Below, piece after piece: positions 23,170-30,895 of a stretch of DNA of 31,031 nucleotides. The notes beneath the pieces are model-generated. The model was given only the letters and a program-made list of their open reading frames with translations. It was not told the DNA's origin and ran no database searches. The DNA is from Betaproteobacteria bacterium. GTDB lineage: Bacteria > Pseudomonadota > Gammaproteobacteria > Burkholderiales > Burkholderiaceae. The stretch is from contig RFXC01000018.1 in the NCBI GenBank assembly GCA_009921765.1, forward strand, positions 1 through 31,031, given 5' to 3'. Numbering within the stretch: the stretch's first letter is position 1; each line of letters opens with the position of its first letter. The translations under genes were made by a program, and so were the position numbers.

Positions 23170-25068
23170 TCAACGTGGAAGGAAGAGCCCGGGCAGACTG
23201 CCTTCGTGAAGCGCGTCGACCAGTGCCGACCGATGCCGGAGCACCGCCCGCTGGTTGATTGAGCCCTTGTCGGTGACCTCACCCAGATCGAGCGAGGGCG
23301 GCTCGGCAAGCAGGGCGAGGCGCGCCACACGGCTCGCGCTGCCGGTGGCAGAGCCCGCGAGCGTGTCCAGAACGGTCTGGAAATGCGCACGTACCGGCGC
23401 CGCTGCCAGCACCTCGGCCAGGGAAGCGTCGGGTGCGAGCCCGGCCAACGCACGGACGGTGGGCGCCGCAAAAATGAGCGCCCCGACCTCGTTCTGGTTG
23501 AGTCCGGTGATGACGGCATCCTGTACATGCGGAGCGCCCGCTGCGATGATGCGGGCCCGCAGCGGGCCGACGCTCACGAAGGTTCCGGTGGCGAGCTTGA
23601 AGTCTTCGGCGATGCGGCCATCAAAGCGCAGCCCCAGATGCGGGTTGTCAGGGTTGATCCAGAGCACCGCATCACCGGTTCGGAAGAAGCCCTCTTCGTC
23701 GAACGACTCGGCTGTCTGCCCCGGGGCCCGCCAATAGCCGGGGGTGATGTTGGGCCCGCGATAGCGCACCTCGGTCTTGCCATCGATATCGACCAGTTTC
23801 AGTTCGAGCCCGGCGGCGGGCACACCGATGTCGCCCGCGCGCACCTCCGGATTGGTGATGAACACCGCAAACGGCGCGCTCTCGGTCATGCCGAGCCCGG
23901 TGCCCATCACGATGCGTTCGCCGATCTCGCGCTCCTGGGAATCCCAGAGGCTGTCCCAGATGGGTTGGGCCAGCGCCGCACCCGAGTAGAAGAACATGCG
24001 CACCCGCGACAAGAGCGATCGGCGAAGCACATCATCGGTCTGCATGGCGCGGGCGATCGCTTCGAAACCGGTGGGCACGTTGAAATACACCGTGGGCGAC
24101 ACTTCGCGCAGGTTGCGCAGCGTTTCAGGCATGAGGGCGGGCGTGGGCTTGCCGTCGTCGATGTAGAGCGTGCCGCCGTGGAACAGCACCATGCCGAAAT
24201 TGTGATTGCCGCCGAAGGTGTGATTCCAGGGCAGCCAGTCGACCAATACCGGGGGCGCTTCGGCCAGCACCGGCATCGACATGGCCATCTGCTGCTGGTT
24301 CGCGCACCACATCCGCTGCGTGTTGATGACAGCCTTGGGCAGCTTGGTTGAGCCGCTGGTGAAGAGGAATTTGACGATCGTGTCAGGGCCGGTGGCGGCG
24401 ATGGCCCGATCGACCGCGGAGGTGGCGGTGGTTTTCAGGAGCGCAGCAAGCGACGTGACCGGACGCGCGATACGCACGGGCGGCGCGCCGACATCAGACG
24501 CCGCCCGGCCCACACCACCGGGCAGGCCCTCCCCCATGACCACCTCGACATCCAGCCCGACCGTTGCGGCGATGGCGTCTGCATAGCGGTCGTCCGAAGC
24601 AAACACCAGCCCCGGGGTGGTGACCGCGAGCACGTGCCGGAGCTTTTCAAAATCCCGGCTGACGAGCGAATAGGCAGGCGATACCGGCGCAAACGGAACG
24701 CCCGCCAGCACGCAACCAAGCGACATGAGCGCGTGCTCAAGACTGTTCTCGGACAGGATCACCACTGGCCGCTCGACACTCAGCCCTCGATCGATGAGGG
24801 CCTGCGCTATGGATCGCGCATGGGCCCACGCCTGCCCGAAACTGAGGATTTGCCAGTCACCCGTACCGCCCCCCTCAAGCCTCATCCGGCGCGCGAGAAA
24901 AGGCCGGTCGGGCGTGGTGTTCGCCCAGTGCGCGAAACGGTCGGTGATGCGAGAGGGATACGCGGTGAGGGCAGCGTCGGCCTGCACATAACGAACCCCG
25001 GGCGCGCCCTCGCGCAGGGTGACGCGCGTGATGCCAAACCGCAGGGGCCGAAAGGGTGCACGGGTCAT
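23170..25068 (-). CDS. fcs: Feruloyl-CoA synthase-like AMP-forming acyl-CoA ligase
   Basis: A 632-residue ANL-family ligase that would activate a carboxylic acid to its CoA thioester with ATP. The ATP loop is at 237-245 (FTSGSTKLPKAVINT), and this variant plus the N-terminal PLRFGITRV and LTAYPSRITDRFAHWA are typical of feruloyl-CoA synthases, which are about 620 residues. The later GTGLGMTESAPF, KLVDIDGKTEVRYRGPNITPGYW and FRTGDAVLWI match the adenylation domain, and RFDGRIAEDFKLATG the hinge. Its ATG overlaps the vapC stop by four bases (ATGA), so its translation may be coupled to the toxin gene. The usual partners, enoyl-CoA hydratase/aldolase and vanillin dehydrogenase, are not in the window, so the substrate may be ferulate or another aromatic acid. 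Confidence 0.88.
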   Translation of the reverse strand: MTRAPFRPLRFGITRVTLREGAPGVRYVQADAALTAYPSRITDRFAHWANTTPDRPFLARRMRLEGGGTGDWQILSFGQAWAHARSIAQALIDRGLSVERPVVILSENSLEHALMSLGCVLAGVPFAPVSPAYSLVSRDFEKLRHVLAVTTPGLVFASDDRYADAIAATVGLDVEVVMGEGLPGGVGRAASDVGAPPVRIARPVTSLAALLKTTATSAVDRAIAATGPDTIVKFLFTSGSTKLPKAVINTQRMWCANQQQMAMSMPVLAEAPPVLVDWLPWNHTFGGNHNFGMVLFHGGTLYIDDGKPTPALMPETLRNLREVSPTVYFNVPTGFEAIARAMQTDDVLRRSLLSRVRMFFYSGAALAQPIWDSLWDSQEREIGERIVMGTGLGMTESAPFAVFITNPEVRAGDIGVPAAGLELKLVDIDGKTEVRYRGPNITPGYWRAPGQTAESFDEEGFFRTGDAVLWINPDNPHLGLRFDGRIAEDFKLATGTFVSVGPLRARIIAAGAPHVQDAVITGLNQNEVGALIFAAPTVRALAGLAPDASLAEVLAAAPVRAHFQTVLDTLAGSATGSASRVARLALLAEPPSLDLGEVTDKGSINQRAVLRHRSALVDALHEGSLPGLFLPR

Positions 25069-25502
25069 GGACTGCTCCAGGATTCATTGGGGGGCGCTGC
25101 GTGCGCGGACCAGCCCTTCAGACCGCGCAGCGCTTCGAATACAAGAAAATCGCCATCGTTGTGCAGCAACGCGTAGTCGCGGTCGATGCAGAACGTGGCA
25201 AGGAGAACATCAGGCGCGCTGCGAACGGTGTGCCCCGCCGTGCGCAGTGCGCGGTAGTGCTGGGCGGCAGCGAGCGCGAGCGCCGGCCCGCCGGTGGATT
25301 CGATCTCAAAACCGGCCATCAATGCATGGGCCCGGCGGGCATCGCCCTCCAGGCGAAACCCGCGCAAGACTTCGAACATGACCAGATCGGGGACGACGAT
25401 TCGCCACTCGCCCGCCTGCAACAGCCTGGCGAGCTGGTCAGCGGCGGACGACTGCGTGCCGCTGAAAAAATCAATCCAGACGCTGGAATCAGCGACGAGC
25501 AC
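25065..25502 (-). CDS. vapC: VapC-type PIN-domain ribonuclease toxin
   Basis: A 145-residue PIN-domain protein, the toxic endoribonuclease of a VapBC type II module. The acidic metal site is present: Asp5 in VADSSVWID, Glu44 in FEVLRG, Asp98 in APDVLLA and Asp116/Asp118 in HNDGDF. The start is taken as the GTG at 25502, whose frame overlaps the end of vapB by 14 bases and which places the conserved D-S-S-V-W-I-D motif at residues 5-11; there is no ATG at the right place and the frame further upstream lies inside vapB. The stop overlaps the start codon of the feruloyl-CoA synthase-like gene, an odd coupling of a toxin to a catabolic enzyme. Confidence 0.92.
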   Translation of the reverse strand: MLVADSSVWIDFFSGTQSSAADQLARLLQAGEWRIVVPDLVMFEVLRGFRLEGDARRAHALMAGFEIESTGGPALALAAAQHYRALRTAGHTVRSAPDVLLATFCIDRDYALLHNDGDFLVFEALRGLKGWSAHAAPPNESWSSP

Positions 25503-25782
25503 GACGCACCCCGGCGCGGGATGCCGATACCGGCACGGGGTCGGGCGCCTGCACGACAGTCCGCGTGGCCGCGGGCACACCACCGCCCGGCTGGGGATTC
25601 CACCGCGGGACATCCCCACCCTCCCAGGGCAGCTTGCCGCGCCACTTCAGCACTTCGCGGTAGTGCGCCTGGCGGGCGAGCAGCCGCAGCCCCGCTTCAA
25701 CGGCCTCCCGCTTGGTCTGGAAGGGGCCTGCCGCGAGCGCCTGCTGCATGAGTGCGTCGTCGATATCGATGTTTGTGCGCAT
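25489..25782 (-). CDS. vapB: VapB-type antitoxin with extended C-terminus
   Basis: A 97-residue antitoxin. Residues 1-52 are a typical VapB: ribbon-helix-helix start MRTNIDIDDALMQQAL, then TKREAVEAGLRLLARQ and the WRGKLPWEGG toxin-binding tail. Family members usually end shortly after this Trp-Glu-Gly, at 60-75 residues. Here a Pro-, Ala- and Arg-rich stretch of about 40 residues continues and runs 14 bases into vapC. The extension may be a frameshifted or read-through tail, or a real addition. The ATG at 25782 lies in an AT-rich region with repeated TGTGTAT words that could be its own operator. VapB normally neutralises VapC and represses the operon. Confidence 0.88.
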   Translation of the reverse strand: MRTNIDIDDALMQQALAAGPFQTKREAVEAGLRLLARQAHYREVLKWRGKLPWEGGDVPRWNPQPGGGVPAATRTVVQAPDPVPVSASRAGVRRARR

Positions 25783-25837
25783 TGTGTATGAATTGTAATC
25801 AATATGTGTATTTTACTCAGCGCCGAATCGTGTGCAA
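25783..25837 (-). promoter_or_regulatory. Putative vapBC promoter and operator with direct repeats
   Basis: This region is clearly AT-richer than its surroundings. On the minus strand TTGCAC (25837-25832), 16 bases, then TAAAAT (25815-25810) form a plausible sigma-70 promoter for vapB; TACAAT (25797-25792) is a second possible -10. TGTGTAT occurs twice on the plus strand, at 25783-25789 and 25805-25811, with a period of 22 bases (about two helix turns), and an ATTG/CAAT pair (25792-25803) lies between them. This fits a VapB/VapBC autoregulatory operator. The spacing is seen; the role is inferred. Confidence 0.45.
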
Positions 25838-25880
25838 GCGGCATTACCATGCCGGTTTGTCCCATTGACTGCCCGCCACG

Positions 25881-26750
25881 ATGAACCACGCCGAACTTGT
25901 TGCAATCGACATCCACACCCACGCCGAGGTGAGCTGCCGCAACCCCTTTGACGCCTATGGCGAGGAATACGACCGGGCGGCCGACAAATATTTCGGCAGC
26001 ACGCGCCGCCCCACCATCGCTGAAACCGTGGCCTACTACCGTGAACGCAAGATCGGCCTGGTGATGTTCACGGTTGACAGCGAATCGCAACTGGGCCGTC
26101 GCCGCATCCCGAACGAGGAAATCGCCGAAGCCGCGCGCGCGAACGCCGACATGATGATCGCCTTTGCGAGCATCGATCCACACAAGGGAAAGATGGGCGC
26201 ACGCGAGGCCGAGCGGCTGATCCGCGAAGAGGGCGTCAGGGGCTTCAAGTTTCACCCCACTGTTCAGGGCTTTCATCCCTACGACCGCATGGCCTGGCCG
26301 ATCTATGAGGTCATCAATGCGCATGGCCTGCCCGCCATCTTTCACACGGGCCACAGCGGCATCGGCAGCGGCATGCGCTGCGGCGGCGGGCTGCGGCTTG
26401 CGCTCAGCAACCCCATGCATCTGGATGAGGTCGCCATCGATTTCCCCGACATGCAGATCGTGATGGCCCACCCCAGCTGGCCCTGGCAGGACGAGGCGCT
26501 GAGCGTGGCCATGCACAAGCCCAACGTATGGATCGACCTCTCGGGCTGGAGCCCGAAATACTTTCCCAAGCAGCTCATTCAATATGCCAACTCGCTGCTG
26601 AAAGACCGCGTGCTGTTCGGCAGCGACTTTCCGCTGATCACGCCCGAGCGCTGGATGAAAGATGCCGAAGTGGCAGGGTTCAAGCCCGAGGTGATGCCCG
26701 GTATTCTGAAAGGCAACGCCGTGCGGCTCCTGGGTCTGGGAGCCGTCTGA
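25881..26750 (+). CDS. Amidohydrolase family 2 protein (ACMSD-like)
   Basis: A 289-residue TIM-barrel metal hydrolase or decarboxylase of the Amidohydro_2 (PF04909) type, a family that includes ACMSD, gamma-resorcylate decarboxylase and lactonases. Metal ligands are visible: His12 and His14 in IDIHTH, a histidine in GFKFHPTVQ, His in AIFHTGHSG, His in VMAHPSWPW and the Asp of LFGSDFPLITPERW. The segments VWIDLSGWSPKYFP and AIDFPDMQIVMAHP are typical of this family. It starts with ATG at 25881, divergent from vapB with about 100 bases between. Its stop shares one base with the next start (TGATG), so the two genes are translationally coupled. Decarboxylation or hydrolysis of an aromatic or lactone substrate is likely; the exact one is unknown. 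Confidence 0.9.
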   Translation: MNHAELVAIDIHTHAEVSCRNPFDAYGEEYDRAADKYFGSTRRPTIAETVAYYRERKIGLVMFTVDSESQLGRRRIPNEEIAEAARANADMMIAFASIDPHKGKMGAREAERLIREEGVRGFKFHPTVQGFHPYDRMAWPIYEVINAHGLPAIFHTGHSGIGSGMRCGGGLRLALSNPMHLDEVAIDFPDMQIVMAHPSWPWQDEALSVAMHKPNVWIDLSGWSPKYFPKQLIQYANSLLKDRVLFGSDFPLITPERWMKDAEVAGFKPEVMPGILKGNAVRLLGLGAV

Positions 26751-27238
26751 TGAGTAAACCCAACCGCGTGCCCGTGCACTGGCGCAATGCCTCGCTTGCG
26801 CTCGCCTTCGACATCATCCTCGGCTGGTGCATTGTTCTTCTCATCGACGACCCGGAGTCGTTCTGGAAGCTCCCCACCGTTGTGCTGGCGCTCTGGTTCG
26901 TGCCGTGGCTGTTTCGCCTGAAGGCAGGCCTCTACTACGTCTTCAATTATTTCTTCAATGAGCGCGCGCTGGTGGTGCAGCAAATCGCCCAGGAACTTGC
27001 AGACAAGGGCTACCCCTGCCCTGACGAGCACTATGACCTGGCACAGGACTATTTCGCCGAAGTGGCCACCAATGCAGAGGCGAGTGTCGATGCCCGGGTG
27101 TCGGCCGCAAAATATCTGGGCGCCGATGCGGCGTGGGGGCAGTCACAGCAGATGCTCACCCGCTGGCTCTTCAATCGTGCGGCACTCGAGGTGATCGCCG
27201 GCTACCGCAAGACGTTTGAGCCGGGTCCGGCGGGCTGA
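26750..27238 (+). CDS. Small membrane protein coupled to amidohydrolase, unknown function
   Basis: A 162-residue protein that I do not recognise. It has two hydrophobic segments near the N-terminus, about residues 14-32 (SLALAFDIILGWCIVLLI) and 41-57 (LPTVVLALWFVPWLF), followed by an aromatic stretch GLYYVFNYFFNERAL and a soluble, mostly helical tail of about 90 residues (VQQIAQELADKG, ASVDARVSAAKYLG). Its ATG at 26750 overlaps the stop of the amidohydrolase gene by one base; the frame further upstream lies inside that gene and is discarded. Position suggests a role alongside the amidohydrolase, for example anchoring, but nothing in the sequence shows that. Confidence 0.7.
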   Translation: MSKPNRVPVHWRNASLALAFDIILGWCIVLLIDDPESFWKLPTVVLALWFVPWLFRLKAGLYYVFNYFFNERALVVQQIAQELADKGYPCPDEHYDLAQDYFAEVATNAEASVDARVSAAKYLGADAAWGQSQQMLTRWLFNRAALEVIAGYRKTFEPGPAG

Positions 27239-27259
27239 TCAGCCGCACACGCGCAGGAC

Positions 27260-27276
27260 GGCCGCATCACGCGGCC
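27260..27276. terminator. Possible bidirectional terminator hairpin
   Basis: GGCCGC, five bases, then GCGGCC form a perfect six-pair GC stem between the convergent membrane-protein gene (stop 27238) and Bug gene (stop 27278). Only a short TT follows on the plus strand, so it is a weak candidate for an intrinsic terminator, but its position between two gene ends is right. Confidence 0.4.
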
Positions 27277-27277
27277 T

Positions 27278-28288
27278 TCAGCCCAGCACAATTCCCGCAT
27301 CGCGCACCAGTTTGTCCCAGCGCTCGAGCTCCTCGGCAATATCGCGGGCCAGTGCGGCGGCGCCCCGCTGCCGTGCCACCGCACCCTGTTTGCTGAGCCC
27401 CTGACTGACCTCGGGGTCACCGATCGCAGACGTCACCTCGTGCTCAAGCCGGGCGAGCACCGTAGAAGGAGTGCCCGCAGGCGCCAGCACGAAGAGCCGC
27501 GGCGAGGCATCGAAACCGGGCAACCAGTCGGCCACGCGTCGCCAGTCTTCGGCGCCCGCAAACGGCTCGGGGCTGGTGAGTCCCAGCACCCGCATGCGAC
27601 CCGCCTTCACATGACCGAGCGCCGCGGCCGCACTCAGAACTGCCAGGGGAATCTGGCCGCCCAGAAGATCGGGAACAATTTGCGCAGCCCCCCGGTATGG
27701 CACATGGTTCAGGCGGATCGAGGCTCTCACCTGCAGCAATTCCATCGCGAGATGATGGACGGTTCCGATGCCCGATGTGGCATAGCCGAGCGTCTCGCCA
27801 CGCCTGGCGGCTGCCGCCATGTCTTCCAGCGATCGAAGGGGCGAATCGGCGCGAACCGCGATCGCGAGCGGCGCAGTGGCCACCGCGCCCACCGCGGAAA
27901 AACTGGTGCGGGCATCCAGACCCGCTTTCTGCATCGTCCGGGCAGCAATGAGAAGCGATGAGTCCGCGAGCATCAGCGTGTATCCATCAGCGGGCGCCTC
28001 GGCCAGCACCCCGGCAGCAATGGTGCTGCTTGCCCCCGGGCGGTTCTCCACCACCACGTTCTGACCGAGCTGTGTGGCAAGCCGCCCCGCCACATTACGC
28101 GCGATCGCATCGGCGCCGCCCCCAGCCGAAAACCCGACCAGGAGTCTGAGCGGACGGGACGGAAAGCTGGCCTGCGCGACGGGAGCACTTGTCTGCGCCG
28201 CCGCCTGTCGCCAGGGCAGCACCGCACCGGCCGCCGAGGCGGCGGCAACCATCATGAGCGTTCGTCGACTGGCAATCAGGCGGGTCAT
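27278..28288 (-). CDS. Bug/TctC-family solute receptor with Tat-like signal
   Basis: A 336-residue Bug receptor. The N-terminus MTRLIASRRTLMMVAAASAA has twin arginines and a hydrophobic core with cleavage near QAAAQT. Landmarks are RPLRLLVGFSAGGGAD, the ENRPGASSTIAAG loop, APADGYTL, RLNHVPYRGAAQ (Arg where Lys is usual) and the ending LVRDAGIVLG. It is the third gene of the unit that begins with the D-threonine-aldolase-like enzyme, 32 bases after the deacylase gene. By position it would bind an N-acyl-D-amino acid or related compound; the ligand is inferred only. The ATG at 28288 is clear. Confidence 0.94.
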   Translation of the reverse strand: MTRLIASRRTLMMVAAASAAGAVLPWRQAAAQTSAPVAQASFPSRPLRLLVGFSAGGGADAIARNVAGRLATQLGQNVVVENRPGASSTIAAGVLAEAPADGYTLMLADSSLLIAARTMQKAGLDARTSFSAVGAVATAPLAIAVRADSPLRSLEDMAAAARRGETLGYATSGIGTVHHLAMELLQVRASIRLNHVPYRGAAQIVPDLLGGQIPLAVLSAAAALGHVKAGRMRVLGLTSPEPFAGAEDWRRVADWLPGFDASPRLFVLAPAGTPSTVLARLEHEVTSAIGDPEVSQGLSKQGAVARQRGAAALARDIAEELERWDKLVRDAGIVLG

Positions 28289-28320
28289 GGTTCAGGCTTC
28301 CTTCGGTTGGTCACGCGGCA

Positions 28321-29772
28321 TCAGGGCATGCGTCGCAGCACGCGTCCGGGATATTCATTGGCGGCTCGCCCCTCGCGCCAGACGATCGTGCCGTTCACCA
28401 CGACCGTATCGATGCCCTGGGCGCGCTCGAGGGGTTGTTCATAGGTCGATCCGGCATCAATCCTGTCGGGATCGAAAAGCGCCAGGTCGGCATACGCGCC
28501 CTCGGCGATCACGCCCCGATCGACCAGGCCGAAGTTGCGGGCGCTGAGCGCTGTCATCTTGTGGATGGCACGCTCGAGGGAAAACAGGCCCAGCCCGCGC
28601 GCATAGTGCCCAAGCACACGCGGGAAGGTTCCCCAGAGGCGGGGATGCGGCGCATCGTCATGGGGCAGGCCGTCGGAGCCGATCATTGTGGGTTCGAAAG
28701 CGAGAATGCGCTTGACGTCATCCTCGTGCATCCGGAAATAGATGGCGCCTGCCGGCAGCAACCGGGCAATTGCTTCGTCCTGGGACACGCCCAGTTCAGC
28801 CGCGATCGCGGCCAGCTCGCGGCCCGCGTGCTCCGGCATGCCGCGCGACCAGGTGACCAGCACGCGCTCGGAGGTGGCCGCGCGGTCGGCCGACAGAATG
28901 GTCGACCCCGCAGCGTAGGGATAGCAGTCAAGGCAAACCGTCTGGCGGGACATGGCGCGCTCGATGATGGCCAGCGTCTCGGCGGAGCGGCCGTAATTGG
29001 CGCGGCCAATCAGCTTGTGATGCGAAATCACGACAGGAATATCGAGTTCGCGCCCCACGCGGAAGGTTTCTTCCAGTGAATCGGTGATCCGGTCTCCTTC
29101 ACAGCGCATATGCGTGCAATAAATGCCGCGATGCCGGGAGAGCGGGCGGCAGATCTCGATCACCTCTTCCGCGGGCGCGCTGATCGCAGGTTCGTAAAAG
29201 AGGCCCGTCGACACGCCGATCGCGCCCGCCGCCAGCGACTCGTCCACGAGCGCGCGCATGGCGGTGATCTCGGCAGAGTCGGCGGGTCGGTCGGTGCGCG
29301 TCATGGTTGCGAGCCGCAGCGTGGTGTGCCCCACGAGGAGCGCGCAGTTGGTGGCGGCTGGCGCAGCGTGAAGCGCCTGCACATAGGCCGCGAAGTTGCG
29401 AAACCGGAACCAGCCGCCGGCATCGTCCAGAAGGTTCAGGGGCGGCGTGACGCCTTGCGAAAACGGCACCGGCAATGGCGCAAGCGAAATCCCGCAGTTA
29501 CCCGCCACGACGGTGGTGACCCCCTGGCTCACCTTGGGCGCCATGCTTCGATCCGACAGCAGCAGCCGGTCATCATGCGTGTGAACATCGATGAAGCCAG
29601 GCGCTGCCACGCGCCCGTCCAGATCGATCTCGGTCGCCCCAGAGGCGCCGGCCAGATCACCCACCCGTTCGATACGGTCAGCGCGTACACCGATATCGGC
29701 AGAAAACCGCGGCGCACCCGTGCCATCGATCACCTGGGCGTTGCGAATCAACAGATCGAAATGGGCAGACAT
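28321..29772 (-). CDS. N-acyl-D-amino-acid deacylase (D-aminoacylase family amidohydrolase)
   Basis: A 483-residue amidohydrolase of the D-aminoacylase family, which removes acyl groups from N-acyl-D-amino acids. Zinc-site residues are seen: His64 and His66 in FIDVHTHDD, Cys93 in VAGNCGIS (the cysteine bridging ligand special to this family), histidines in YCTHMRCEGD and VVISHHKLIG, and the late catalytic Asp in IGSDGLPHDDAPHPR. The beta-sandwich halves are formed by DLLIRNAQVIDGTG at the start and ADLALFDPDRIDAGSTYE at the end. The start is the ATG at 29772, with GAGGA seven bases upstream; an in-frame GTG at 29796 lies inside the upstream gene. It is 10 bases after the D-threonine-aldolase-like gene. 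Length is normal for the family (480-500). Confidence 0.93.
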   Translation of the reverse strand: MSAHFDLLIRNAQVIDGTGAPRFSADIGVRADRIERVGDLAGASGATEIDLDGRVAAPGFIDVHTHDDRLLLSDRSMAPKVSQGVTTVVAGNCGISLAPLPVPFSQGVTPPLNLLDDAGGWFRFRNFAAYVQALHAAPAATNCALLVGHTTLRLATMTRTDRPADSAEITAMRALVDESLAAGAIGVSTGLFYEPAISAPAEEVIEICRPLSRHRGIYCTHMRCEGDRITDSLEETFRVGRELDIPVVISHHKLIGRANYGRSAETLAIIERAMSRQTVCLDCYPYAAGSTILSADRAATSERVLVTWSRGMPEHAGRELAAIAAELGVSQDEAIARLLPAGAIYFRMHEDDVKRILAFEPTMIGSDGLPHDDAPHPRLWGTFPRVLGHYARGLGLFSLERAIHKMTALSARNFGLVDRGVIAEGAYADLALFDPDRIDAGSTYEQPLERAQGIDTVVVNGTIVWREGRAANEYPGRVLRRMP

Positions 29773-29782
29773 GGAAGCGTCC

Positions 29783-30895
29783 TCAAAGAAGCGCACCGCG
29801 CGCGGCCACCGGCCACACGGCTTCCACGCGATCGCCGCGGAAGCAGATGATCTCGTCGTACAGATTGACGGTGGGATCGCAGTGACCGGGAATCAGCATC
29901 AGGGCTTCACCCAGACCGGGTGGGCTCGCCTCGGTGCATTCAATCACGCCGTGTTCATCGGAGGCCTTCAGGTAGCGCCAACCAGGATGGTTCCAGATCC
30001 CAGGCATCCCGCTGTCAACGCTCGAGGCCTTGAGACCCGCGTCCACGATCGCACGCGCGCTGCTCGGGCGACTCATGACCGTGGTTCTCACGAAGAGCGC
30101 GTGTTCAAAACCCAGGTCATCGGGCGCGGGCTGGTTGTCAGCGTAGTCGCGGTCCATGAACACGTAGGAGCCCGCCTGCACTTCGTTGTAGATGCCTGAA
30201 TCGCGCTCGAGCAAAAAGGTGCCGGTGCCCGCCCCCGTAATGGTCTCGCACGCGAGGCCGCGCGCGATCACCGCATCGCGGCTCACCCTGGCGCAGTCCG
30301 TTGCAAAACCGATGGCCGCGCTGCGCTCGGCCGCGCTCCGCTTGTGCTGCGCCGGACCGTGGTACACATGAAGACCGGCAAATCGAAGCGATGCGAACCC
30401 CGCGATCAGGGCTGCAAGTTCGGCTGCGGGTTCACCCGGCGGAACGCCGCAACGCCGTCCCACATCCACTTCCACATAGACGTCGATCACCGCTCCGGCA
30501 GGCGCTGCAATCCGGGCAAGATCGCGCACCGGAGCCGCGGCATCGGCCAGCACACCGATTCGCGCCCGCGACGCAAGCGCAACCAGACGTTCGAGTTTGG
30601 CGGCGCCCACCACCTCGTTGGTGATCAGTACGTCACGCACCCCGGCTTCAACGAAAACTGCGGCCTCGCTCACTTTCTGACAGCAGATACCCACCGCACC
30701 GAGCGCCACCTGCCGCAGCGCGATCTCGGGTGTCTTGTGACTTTTGGCGTGGGCACGCAGCCGCACACCACGGCCTGCAAGCGCATTGGCCATGCGTTGC
30801 AGATTGCGCTCGAAGGCGTCGAGGTCAAGCAGCAGCGCCGGCGTGTCAACATCTGTCAGACGATCGCCCGGTCGGGCAGCACTCCAGGGGGACAT
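29783..30895 (-). CDS. D-threonine aldolase / 3-hydroxy-D-aspartate aldolase-like PLP enzyme
   Basis: A 370-residue fold-type III (alanine-racemase-like) PLP enzyme with the features of metal-activated D-threonine aldolases, which cleave D-beta-hydroxy amino acids to glycine and an aldehyde. The N-terminal barrel starts DVDTPALLLDLDAFERN; the PLP lysine is Lys51 in RAHAKSHKTPE. The C-terminal metal site His338 and Asp340 in PGHCDPTVNLYD is the signature of this family. AGSYVFMDRDY is also conserved. The ATG at 30895 has AAGGAA about six bases upstream. It begins a three-gene unit with the D-aminoacylase-type deacylase and a Bug receptor, so a D-amino acid derivative is the likely substrate. 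D-threonine, D-3-hydroxyaspartate and D-phenylserine are possible. Confidence 0.92.
   Translation of the reverse strand: MSPWSAARPGDRLTDVDTPALLLDLDAFERNLQRMANALAGRGVRLRAHAKSHKTPEIALRQVALGAVGICCQKVSEAAVFVEAGVRDVLITNEVVGAAKLERLVALASRARIGVLADAAAPVRDLARIAAPAGAVIDVYVEVDVGRRCGVPPGEPAAELAALIAGFASLRFAGLHVYHGPAQHKRSAAERSAAIGFATDCARVSRDAVIARGLACETITGAGTGTFLLERDSGIYNEVQAGSYVFMDRDYADNQPAPDDLGFEHALFVRTTVMSRPSSARAIVDAGLKASSVDSGMPGIWNHPGWRYLKASDEHGVIECTEASPPGLGEALMLIPGHCDPTVNLYDEIICFRGDRVEAVWPVAARGALL

Noticed and set aside
22089..23528. Longer 479-codon version of the Bug gene
   Set aside because: The extra 147 codons overlap the ligase gene in another frame and are Arg/Ser-rich; the ATG at 23087 has a good ribosome site followed directly by a signal peptide.
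23383..24351. Long plus-strand open frame opposite the feruloyl-CoA synthase-like gene
   Set aside because: Antisense shadow: the product is His/Arg/Gly-rich without domain features, and the minus strand encodes a complete ligase.
25647..26582. 311-codon minus-strand open frame opposite the amidohydrolase
   Set aside because: It crosses the vapB promoter and runs into vapB in another frame; the plus-strand amidohydrolase has all metal ligands and is the real gene.
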